Source of the DNA: Euryarchaeota archaeon UBA33
Lineage (GTDB): Archaea; Thermoplasmatota; E2; DHVEG-1
Direction: 5' to 3'
DNA: 34,513 bases
Assembly (NCBI GenBank): GCA_002506745.1
Contig: DAYE01000002.1
Coordinates: 1-34,513 of the forward strand
Shown here: in pieces, positions 14,698 through 21,636 of the stretch
Layout of the letters: the number at the start of each line of letters is the position of its first letter
How positions within the stretch are numbered: the stretch's first letter is position 1
Notes under the pieces: model-generated
What the model saw: only the letters and a program-made list of their open reading frames with translations
Told to the model about the DNA's origin: nothing
Database searches by the model: none
Translations under genes and position numbers: made by a program

Positions 14698-15708
14698 CTA
14701 TTTTGAAGCATATAAAAGTTTTAAAGAGTCCCTCTCTAAAACGATGTATTTTTCTGATAGGTCGCGACCCTGAATACAGTCATCTAAATTTAAAGCTTTC
14801 CTTGGAGTGAACGTGACAGTTGTCAACAATTCTTCAAGAGAGAATAATCCGGTTTTTTGTAACACTTTTACTTCCTCAAGGACGTCTGGGTTGTTGATCA
14901 TCGCATTATCTGTGCCAAGAAGGAGTGTCACGTCGGTCTTTTTTAGAAGTTCCAGGTTGTGTTTCAGACGAAAAAACAGATATGCCCGGGGACAGATTAC
15001 AATCGGTATGGATGCATCGTTTACTCTCTCGAGGTCTGCCTTGGTTGCAGCAATCATATGTACGAGCAAATTTGGTTTCAGGTCTAAGACCCGGTCGATA
15101 TCTTCACGTTCCACTTCACTGGCATGCAATGCAAACAATTTTTTCTTTTTTCGGACATACGATGCCAGTTTTTCGATTTCAGAAGGCTCCCAATCCGAGA
15201 TGCTGCTCAGACCGATCCCATCGGAGTTTTCCAAGAGTCGATCCAGCTCCTGTTTATCATAGGTCATCTGCGAAGGACGCGAGAGGATTACTGATTCGAT
15301 ACTGCAGTGTTTCATCGCCTTACGTATCTGATAAATACCTAGAAAGCCTCCCTCTCGGAAATCACAAAAATACGATGTGCCTGCAGTGGACATCTCCACA
15401 AGAGATTTCTGTATCCCCTCAAGGATTTCCTGCTCCTTTGCTTGTTTTAATAATCGATGTTTCAAACCAGCGGGTGGGGCGACAAGGTCTTTGACATTGC
15501 GTGGAAGCTGAATCTGTTGAAACCGAATGAATGAATCACCAAGATGGGTATGTGCGTTGACACACGTTGGGATGATCAATCCTTTTGCTATTGGTTTTTT
15601 CGGCGGAGCACCTTTTGCTATCTCATCGACTCGTTCATTATCTTTCAATCCAAGATGCCCCGTAATAAAACCATCTTTTGTAAGAATCTCACCGTAAATG
15701 TAATCCAT
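14698..15708 (-). CDS. Amidohydrolase-superfamily metal-dependent hydrolase
   Basis: This 336-residue protein has the amidohydrolase metal ligands in order: NAHTH at 51-55 (His53, His55), LFALHASEVE, LLVHMIAAT and LLGTDNAMINNP (catalytic aspartate). This layout resembles the cytosine deaminase / chlorohydrolase / adenosine-deaminase-like branch, including the HASE segment seen in nucleoside and pterin deaminases. The reading frame opens at TTG 15717, but ATG 15708 follows a TATA-like box by about 28 nt, so a nearly leaderless message starting there is preferred. The protein is somewhat shorter than the ~430 residues of typical S-adenosylhomocysteine/methylthioadenosine deaminases. Substrate cannot be assigned; its partners in the putative operon (CBS protein, GlyRS) do not settle it. 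Confidence 0.75.
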   Translation of the reverse strand: MDYIYGEILTKDGFITGHLGLKDNERVDEIAKGAPPKKPIAKGLIIPTCVNAHTHLGDSFIRFQQIQLPRNVKDLVAPPAGLKHRLLKQAKEQEILEGIQKSLVEMSTAGTSYFCDFREGGFLGIYQIRKAMKHCSIESVILSRPSQMTYDKQELDRLLENSDGIGLSSISDWEPSEIEKLASYVRKKKKLFALHASEVEREDIDRVLDLKPNLLVHMIAATKADLERVNDASIPIVICPRAYLFFRLKHNLELLKKTDVTLLLGTDNAMINNPDVLEEVKVLQKTGLFSLEELLTTVTFTPRKALNLDDCIQGRDLSEKYIVLERDSLKLLYASK

Positions 15709-15731
15709 GTGCACCAATGTAAGAACCAGGA

Positions 15732-15740
15732 GTTTTTAAC
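15732..15740 (-). promoter_or_regulatory. TATA-like box for the amidohydrolase-CBS-glyS group
   Basis: The minus strand reads GTTAAAAAC, centred 28 nt before ATG 15708; a second A/T-rich stretch (TTAAAAAAG) lies just upstream at 15742-15750. Confidence 0.4.
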
Positions 15741-15892
15741 TCTTTTTTAACCAAGAAGGCAGCCGCTTTTGAAAGACAATAGAAATATTTTTGAATACCC
15801 CCTGTGATTTCTCTTCCTCTCTTCGTTGCTTCAAAGTAGCATAAATTTATGAAATATTAACAGCATAGCGAAGGGAGATGAGATGGTAAAAA

Positions 15893-16954
15893 ATGATAGT
15901 AAACGATAGTCAGAATATTACACTCGTCGATAAAGCAAACATGCTTGATGGACTCGCCCGCTTCCCAGAGCAAGTCAAAGAGTCATTAGCTATCGCTGAA
16001 GCAGCAGAGCGATTCAGCTTTCTCAAAATAGATAATGTGGTGATCGCTGGAATGGGAGCCTCTGCGATTTCTGGTGACATCATAGCAAGTCTGTTCCGGG
16101 ATAAACTGGATGTTCCCCTCGTCGTCAACCGAGAATATGATCTTCCGAAATGGGTCAACAAAGATACTCTGGTCATTTGCATCAGTTACTCGGGAAACAC
16201 CGATGAGACCCTTAGCTCGTTCAAAATAGCATATCAGAAAAAATGCAAAATCATCTGCATATCCACCGGAGGAAAGCTTCAGGATCTTGCAGAAAAACGG
16301 CAAGTCCCTTTTATAAAAATCCCCTCAGGGATTCAGCCACGTGCAGCAACAGCGTATCTATTGTTCCCATCCATCATTTTCTTGAAAAAAATCGGGTTAC
16401 TGAAAACCACCATTGAAGCGGACATTGAAGAAACCATAGCAGTCACCCAGGATTTTATCGCGACGAATAACAAGACCGTCCCTGAGGAAAACAACCAGGC
16501 AAAGCAGATAGCAAAAAAGATCTATAACACGATCCCGCAGATCTACGGATGGAGCATTTACACACCTATTGCGATTCGATGGCGTCATCAGCTCAACGAA
16601 AACAGCAAAGTGATCGCACGGACAGATATCGCCCCAGAATGTAACCATAATGATATCGTGGGTTGGTCCCAGAATCCTGACATCTCAAAACAATTCTCCT
16701 GTATCATGCTTCGTGATAAGGATGAAGAGACCATCGATATGACGACCCGGTTGAATTTCATGCGTGACCTGTTCTACAACACCGCAGGAACTGTCATTGA
16801 GGTCTTGCCAAAGGGAAAAAGCCAGCTCGCAAAAATGATGTATCTCATGTGCCTTGGTGATTTCACCAGCTGTTATCTTGCCGTATTACGAGGAATTGAC
16901 CCAAGTCCGGTAGATATCATCACGGAGCTGAAGAAACGCCTCGCGGAAAAATAA
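15893..16954 (+). CDS. Bifunctional phosphoglucose/phosphomannose isomerase
   Basis: This 353-residue SIS-domain protein matches the archaeal bifunctional PGI/PMI family that interconverts glucose 6-phosphate or mannose 6-phosphate with fructose 6-phosphate. SIS signatures are GMGASAISGDI at 53-63, SYSGNTDETL at 98-107 and ISTGGKLQDLAEKRQVPF, followed by PSGIQPRAATAYL. The active-site stretch PECNHNDIVGW supplies the expected glutamate and histidine for ring opening and isomerisation. Length is typical. The ATG at 15893 has a purine-rich GGGAGATGAGATGG upstream; an earlier in-frame ATG at 15878 runs into a stop after two codons. A TATA-like ATAAATTTA lies at 15841. With the PfkA-family kinase 3.5 kb away it supports an upper glycolytic or gluconeogenic route. 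Confidence 0.88.
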   Translation: MIVNDSQNITLVDKANMLDGLARFPEQVKESLAIAEAAERFSFLKIDNVVIAGMGASAISGDIIASLFRDKLDVPLVVNREYDLPKWVNKDTLVICISYSGNTDETLSSFKIAYQKKCKIICISTGGKLQDLAEKRQVPFIKIPSGIQPRAATAYLLFPSIIFLKKIGLLKTTIEADIEETIAVTQDFIATNNKTVPEENNQAKQIAKKIYNTIPQIYGWSIYTPIAIRWRHQLNENSKVIARTDIAPECNHNDIVGWSQNPDISKQFSCIMLRDKDEETIDMTTRLNFMRDLFYNTAGTVIEVLPKGKSQLAKMMYLMCLGDFTSCYLAVLRGIDPSPVDIITELKKRLAEK

Positions 16955-17048
16955 GCATCACAGGTTTTTTCCTTACCTATCTTCAATTTCTTCAAAAAAC
17001 ATAAATATGTATTACCACATCTTCGCCTGTAGCACTCAAAGGCAGTTG

Positions 17049-18245
17049 ATGAGAATTCCTGTGTACAAAAAAACTCTGATAAATTTTCTTTGTCTTATTC
17101 TTCTGTTATTGATAGTAAGTTCGATAGTATCGCCTACGGTTATTTCGCAAGATGAACCGGGGCTTATTATCGAACTCTATGATTCGAACAACTGGAATGA
17201 AAGCACAGGAGCTATCGTCTTTGAAGGAAGAAGTTACGACATCACCGTTAGCACGGAAAATGAATCAGTAATCCTTGGGGTGAATATCACCCTTCTCGGA
17301 ACCACGTATCTAACAAACCTCTCAGAGCCCTACATTACTGTTGAAATCCCACCGTTCGCTGAATCTGACTCGTTTATGATTACAGCAACAAAAGAAGGGT
17401 ATCAACCCGGCACAATCGAACTGTCGGTCCTCAAAGGTGAATTAACTATCGTTGCCGATCGTGGCGTTGTCGAAGAAAACAAAGAGTTTCAGGTCACCGT
17501 GACGGATAAAGATAACAACCCCGTGGAAGACGCCCTTGTCTATGTCACGGAAGATGCTTCTCCAATACACACCGATCTACAAGGAAAAGCGATAGTGCAA
17601 GCCCCTGAAATAGAGATTTTTACAACCACAACGATCCAAGTCATCAAGAGCGGATATCTCCCTAGCTCAACGACGATTCGAATAGAAAATGTTGAGAAGT
17701 CGTTTTTCAACTTGACTGAATCGAAATTTCTTCAGATTCTTCCAGTTCTTCTTGCCGTTCTCGTCGTCATCATCTCAATACTGTATGTTTTCCTAAGGCA
17801 AAAAAGAGCTCCAAAAAAAATGCCACAGAACACACAAGGAAAAACACCGGAAGAGCCACAACAACATCGCAAAGAAAAACAACAACGATCCAAAACCGAA
17901 ACGGCTAAAAATCCTGGGATGGCGAAACGAAATATCTCAAGTTCAAACCTCGAATCAAGAGTTGAAGAGATACGAATCCCTGTACAAGCGAAAAAAAAGG
18001 AGACCACCATCTTAACAGAAGAAAACTCAGAGGAACAGATCCCAGAAGATGAGAACAAACACCCTGATGAATGGTTCAAAGGACAGGAGTATATGCGATA
18101 CAAGATCGATGAACTCACCGGTAAAATCGATCAAAACACGGACGGGAAATGGTTCGAAGGGGAACAAGACACCAAAGATAAGGTCGATGAGGCGTTAAAG
18201 AAAAACTTGAAGAAGAAAAAAGTCGACGAAGGTTCTGTCGAATAA
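17049..18245 (+). CDS. Membrane-anchored Ig-like/carboxypeptidase-regulatory-like protein with charged cytoplasmic tail
   Basis: No function is recognised. The 398-residue protein starts with a signal-like segment (KKTLINFLCLILLLLIVSS region), followed by about 200 residues of beta-sandwich character. The stretch ELTIVADRGVVEENKEFQVTV / DKDNNPVEDALVYVTED / TDLQGKAIVQAP looks like an archaeal Ig-like or CarboxypepD-regulatory repeat. A transmembrane helix (ILPVLLAVLVVIISILYVFL) then leads into a ~130-residue Lys/Glu/Gln-rich tail predicted to be inside the cell. The tail ends with two related segments, WFKGQEYMRYKIDEL and WFEGEQDTKDKVDEA. An upstream ATG at 17007 lies in a TATA-like stretch (CATAAATATG); ATG 17049 directly precedes the basic/hydrophobic N-terminus and is preferred. 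A surface adhesion or envelope-linking role is possible but unsupported. Confidence 0.7.
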   Translation: MRIPVYKKTLINFLCLILLLLIVSSIVSPTVISQDEPGLIIELYDSNNWNESTGAIVFEGRSYDITVSTENESVILGVNITLLGTTYLTNLSEPYITVEIPPFAESDSFMITATKEGYQPGTIELSVLKGELTIVADRGVVEENKEFQVTVTDKDNNPVEDALVYVTEDASPIHTDLQGKAIVQAPEIEIFTTTTIQVIKSGYLPSSTTIRIENVEKSFFNLTESKFLQILPVLLAVLVVIISILYVFLRQKRAPKKMPQNTQGKTPEEPQQHRKEKQQRSKTETAKNPGMAKRNISSSNLESRVEEIRIPVQAKKKETTILTEENSEEQIPEDENKHPDEWFKGQEYMRYKIDELTGKIDQNTDGKWFEGEQDTKDKVDEALKKNLKKKKVDEGSVE

Positions 18246-18333
18246 GTTTTCACCAAATCTGTTCATTTATCCCTGCGACCAATTATTTTATTAGCAGTTG
18301 CGCATTCAGAGCTTTTGGATTGTTTGATTCCCT

Positions 18334-19344
18334 ATGAAGCTGATGTTTGAACTTTCGAAAGAATATGGCACGCTGCCCTCTGCAGAAGTGCTCGCATCAC
18401 TGAAAGCTGAACATATGGATGCTGAAATCATCAGTTCCAATGAAGATGTCCTCATTGTGGAAACAAAACCAAATGATGCTGGCATCAAGCGATTGGCAGA
18501 ACGTCTTGCCTTTACATTCATGATTGATGACCTTCAGTTTTCATGTCCTGCCATGTTAGATGAGATAATACAAAACGCTGAAAAACATCCTCTCCCACCA
18601 GAAGGATCGGTTGCGATCCGCTGTAAAAATCGCTCATCGCACATCCATTCAGAACAACTCATCGACCAATTAGGCGATATATATACGAAAAAAAGGATGG
18701 TCAATCTCACCAATCCAGACCTAGAGATACGCGCAGTAGTAACAAAGGACACTGCATACCTTGGGGTGAGAAAAGCAAGTCTTAACACAAGCCATTTTCA
18801 ACAACGACGAGGTCATTTACGACCGTTCCTTTCACCCATCACCCTTCATCCGAAAATCGCACGAGCAATGGTCAATCTCTCCCAAGTGAAAAAACAACAA
18901 ACATTGCTAGACCCGTTCTGCGGCACTGGGGGCATTTTACTAGAAGCCGGACTCCTCGGTGCACAAATCATTGGCGGTGATATTGAACAGAAGATGATTG
19001 ATGGTAGTCAAAAAAACCTTGAGTTCTATCACCTGAAAAAGTTCCAGTTATATTGCGCGGATATCGGTGATATCTCAAGCTATGTTCCCTCGGTTGATGC
19101 GATAGCGACTGATTTTCCCTATGCTCGTGCAACCACCACAAAAGGAGAGCAACTCACACAACTATACAGTCGTGCATTCGAAACAATAGCACAAATCCTT
19201 AAAAAAAATAAATATGCGGTCGTCGGTCTCTCAAATGAGGCCATACGGTCGATCGGGGAACAATACCTCTCAGTCGTCGCAATCTATCCTGTGAAATCCC
19301 ATCGGAGCCTCACCCGGTATTTTGTTGTGTATAAAAATTCATAA
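18334..19344 (+). CDS. trmG10: tRNA (guanine-10-N2) methyltransferase, THUMP/Trm11 family
   Basis: The 336-residue protein has an N-terminal THUMP-containing region (MKLMFELSKEYGTLPSAEVL is typical) and a C-terminal Rossmann methyltransferase. The SAM-binding motif is LLDPFCGTGGILLEAG with the acidic residue of motif II in IIGGDIEQKMIDGS. QRRGHLRPFLSPITLHPKIARAMVNL (a longer conserved block, about residues 156-181) precedes it as in archaeal Trm-G10 enzymes that make m2G/m2,2G at tRNA position 10. The catalytic motif IV reads TDFPYAR rather than the usual DPPYG. The ATG at 18334 lies about 47 nt after an A/T-rich TATA candidate. A run of eight T follows the gene. Confidence in the family is high; one or two methylations cannot be told apart. 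Confidence 0.87.
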   Translation: MKLMFELSKEYGTLPSAEVLASLKAEHMDAEIISSNEDVLIVETKPNDAGIKRLAERLAFTFMIDDLQFSCPAMLDEIIQNAEKHPLPPEGSVAIRCKNRSSHIHSEQLIDQLGDIYTKKRMVNLTNPDLEIRAVVTKDTAYLGVRKASLNTSHFQQRRGHLRPFLSPITLHPKIARAMVNLSQVKKQQTLLDPFCGTGGILLEAGLLGAQIIGGDIEQKMIDGSQKNLEFYHLKKFQLYCADIGDISSYVPSVDAIATDFPYARATTTKGEQLTQLYSRAFETIAQILKKNKYAVVGLSNEAIRSIGEQYLSVVAIYPVKSHRSLTRYFVVYKNS

Positions 19345-19371
19345 AACTAATTTCAACTTATTAAAAATAAC

Positions 19372-19379
19372 TTTTTTTT
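19372..19379 (+). terminator. Oligo-T terminator after the tRNA methyltransferase gene
   Basis: Eight consecutive T occur 28 nt after the stop codon, in an A/T-rich stretch with no coding potential; oligo-T tracts without a hairpin are typical archaeal termination signals. Confidence 0.45.
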
Positions 19380-19494
19380 AGAAATCTGGAATCTGAATAG
19401 TACATGATAAATATCAATAGTAATTTTCTCCTTCTACATTTAAGGTGACCTCACCAAAACGCTTTTACCCCAATAGGGAGTATCCGTCCCGTAC

Positions 19495-20415
19495 ATGACC
19501 CAATTACGAATCATCTTTCTAGGAACCGGTGGAAGCTGGCCGACCGTGAAACGCAATGTTTCATCCATCGCTGTGAAAAGAGGCAGTGAAATCATCTTAT
19601 TTGACTGTGGGGAAGGAACGCAACGGCAGTTCCAACAATCCAATCTAAGTTTTATGCAGATATCAAAAATCTTCATTACTCATTTTCATGGCGATCATTT
19701 TCTTGGGATACCAGGCCTGATTCAAACGATGCAGTTGAATGATCGAGACAAACCACTTCACATCTATGGTCCAAAGGGAATGGTGGAACTCACCAATCAG
19801 CTGCTTACATTAGGATATTTTCGCCCGTCCTATCGAATTATAGCCCATGATGTCACTGATGGGGAGGAGGTCAAATTTGATGGCTACAGCATCTCGGCGT
19901 TAAAAGTCAGCCATAATGTCCCTGCATTCGCATATAGTATCAATGAGTATCAACGTGCAGGAAAGTTTAATAAATCCAAGGCTTTAAAAATGGGGATCCC
20001 TGAAGGTCCATTATTCGGTAAATTACAAAAAGGGCAAACTATCATGCTTTCTAATGGGGAGAAAATCACACCAGACATGATTCTCGGCCCTTCACGGAAA
20101 GGTAGGAAGATAGTGATTTCTGGTGACACTAAACCATGTCATCAGATAGTTGGGTTTTCTCAGGATGCTGATGTCCTTATCCATGAGGCTACCTTTGATA
20201 CAAGGCTTCAGGACATCGCGAAGGATTACGGACACTCAACCGCTGCTCAAGCGGCAGAGATAGCGAAAAAAGCAGAGGTAGAAAAACTCTTTTTGGTGCA
20301 TATCAGCCCGCGTTATCTTGATTATCATGTACTTGAGGATGAAGCACGCAGTGTGTTTCCCCATTCGTTTGCCCCTAAGGATTTTCAGGATGTTGAAGTG
20401 AAGTTAAAGAAATAA
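19495..20415 (+). CDS. rnz: Ribonuclease Z (tRNA 3' endonuclease)
   Basis: This 306-residue metallo-beta-lactamase protein should cut tRNA precursors at the 3' end before CCA addition, consistent with the tRNA in this window lacking encoded CCA. The zinc motif HxHxDH is THFHGDHFLG (His63, His65, Asp67, His68). Further features are FLGTGGSWPT at the N-terminus, FDCGEGTQRQF at 36-46, the later metal ligands in ISGDTKPC and VHISPRY, and FGKLQKGQTI, a flexible-arm neighbour typical of RNase Z. Length fits the short (RNase Z-S) form. GGGAG lies about 14 nt before the ATG. The gene converges on the phosphofructokinase gene with 20 nt between stops. Confidence 0.95.
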   Translation: MTQLRIIFLGTGGSWPTVKRNVSSIAVKRGSEIILFDCGEGTQRQFQQSNLSFMQISKIFITHFHGDHFLGIPGLIQTMQLNDRDKPLHIYGPKGMVELTNQLLTLGYFRPSYRIIAHDVTDGEEVKFDGYSISALKVSHNVPAFAYSINEYQRAGKFNKSKALKMGIPEGPLFGKLQKGQTIMLSNGEKITPDMILGPSRKGRKIVISGDTKPCHQIVGFSQDADVLIHEATFDTRLQDIAKDYGHSTAAQAAEIAKKAEVEKLFLVHISPRYLDYHVLEDEARSVFPHSFAPKDFQDVEVKLKK

Positions 20416-20435
20416 ATCAAAGAAGTAACAGGGAT

Positions 20436-21482
20436 TTATTCCGTATGGGGTTTTGCAAAAAAGGTTGTCGCAATATTATAGAGGTCCATGTCAACAGTCC
20501 TGAGTTTTGTGACCGATTCGGTGAGATCGATAGGTACGATTTTATACCCTCGTAAGGCGACCATTTTACCGAAAAGCCCCTCTTTTACCAATTCGACTGC
20601 AACAACACCATATCGTGTCGCGAGAACTCGGTCATAAGCCGTAGGGGATCCACCGCGTTGCACATGGCCCAGAACCGTGAACCGTGTCTCAACACCAAGT
20701 CGTTTCTCAATTTCCTTTGCAAGACGCTGTCCGATACCACCAAGACGCACGTGGCCAAACTCATCTTTTTCTTCAGATAATGTCTCAAAATGATCGGTAT
20801 CGCTTGGTTTTGCTCCTTCGGAGGCGACGACGATGCTGAATCTTTTCCCACTGTCATGCCGCGCTTTTAGGTTTTTACAGACATCCTCAATGTGGAAAGG
20901 GATTTCAGGGATGAGTATCTCATCTGCGCCGCCAGCAATTCCTGATACCGTCGCAATCCATCCTGCATGTCGGCCCATCACCTCAAGCACCATGATCCGA
21001 TGGTGAGATTCTGCGGTGGTATGAAGTCGGTCTATTGCATCAGTCACGATAGATACTGCGGTGTCAAATCCGAAAGTATAGTCAGTTCCTGAGATGTCGT
21101 TATCAATCGTCTTTGGGACGCCGACGACCGGAACCCCCAATTTATATAGTTTCAAGGCGACTCCTAGTGTATCTTCTCCGCCAATGACAATGAGTGCATC
21201 AATTTTGAATTTCTTCATATTTGATAAAACTGCATCGACGTTTTTCTGATCCTTAAATGGGTTCGTACGAGACGTCCCAAGAATTGTACCACCTTTTGGT
21301 AAAATCCCAGAAATATGTTGAGCGGTAAGCGGGAGGATGTTTCCTTCGATCAGACCCTTCCATCCATCTAAAATTCCAATGACTTCCCAATGGTATTTCA
21401 AGGATTTTTTTACTACCGCGCGAATGACTGCATTTAACCCGGGACAATCACCGCCACCAGTTAAGATTCCGATTTTTTTCAT
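20436..21482 (-). CDS. pfkA: 6-phosphofructokinase, PfkA family, probably pyrophosphate-dependent
   Basis: This 348-residue PfkA-family enzyme phosphorylates fructose 6-phosphate to fructose 1,6-bisphosphate. The glycine-rich N-terminus GILTGGGDCPGLNAVIRAV and catalytic PKTIDNDISGTD are clear. Two positions decide the phosphoryl donor in this family: residue 104 is Asp (GGEDT, 101-105) and residue 124 is Lys (PKTIDND, 123-129). E. coli ATP-dependent PfkA has Gly at both; Asp104 with Lys124 is the pattern of pyrophosphate-dependent group III enzymes such as that of Amycolatopsis. PPi dependence is therefore inferred, which would make the step reversible. MEVMGRHAGWIA-like (LEVMGRHAGWIATVSG) and GHVQRGGSPTAYDR motifs are intact. 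The start has a strong SD, GAGGGGG, three bases upstream of the ATG. Many archaea use ADP-dependent kinases of another family instead. Confidence 0.9.
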   Translation of the reverse strand: MKKIGILTGGGDCPGLNAVIRAVVKKSLKYHWEVIGILDGWKGLIEGNILPLTAQHISGILPKGGTILGTSRTNPFKDQKNVDAVLSNMKKFKIDALIVIGGEDTLGVALKLYKLGVPVVGVPKTIDNDISGTDYTFGFDTAVSIVTDAIDRLHTTAESHHRIMVLEVMGRHAGWIATVSGIAGGADEILIPEIPFHIEDVCKNLKARHDSGKRFSIVVASEGAKPSDTDHFETLSEEKDEFGHVRLGGIGQRLAKEIEKRLGVETRFTVLGHVQRGGSPTAYDRVLATRYGVVAVELVKEGLFGKMVALRGYKIVPIDLTESVTKLRTVDMDLYNIATTFFAKPHTE

Positions 21483-21636
21483 GCTTCCCCCTCGATGATA
21501 CCGTGTTGAAATCCCTTATCTTTCAACTATTTAATAAAGTATGGTTTTTTCTCAGATGAATCGCGATTTTCTCCTTCAAATGAAAACTAATTAAAAGAAG
21601 ACATGATTTAGGTGGACAATCAACGGAAAAAACACA

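Noticed and set aside
14925..15494. Open frame of 189 codons on the plus strand opposite the amidohydrolase gene
   Set aside because: The real gene has all metal-binding motifs on the minus strand; the opposite frame is low-complexity and Arg/Ser/Pro-rich.
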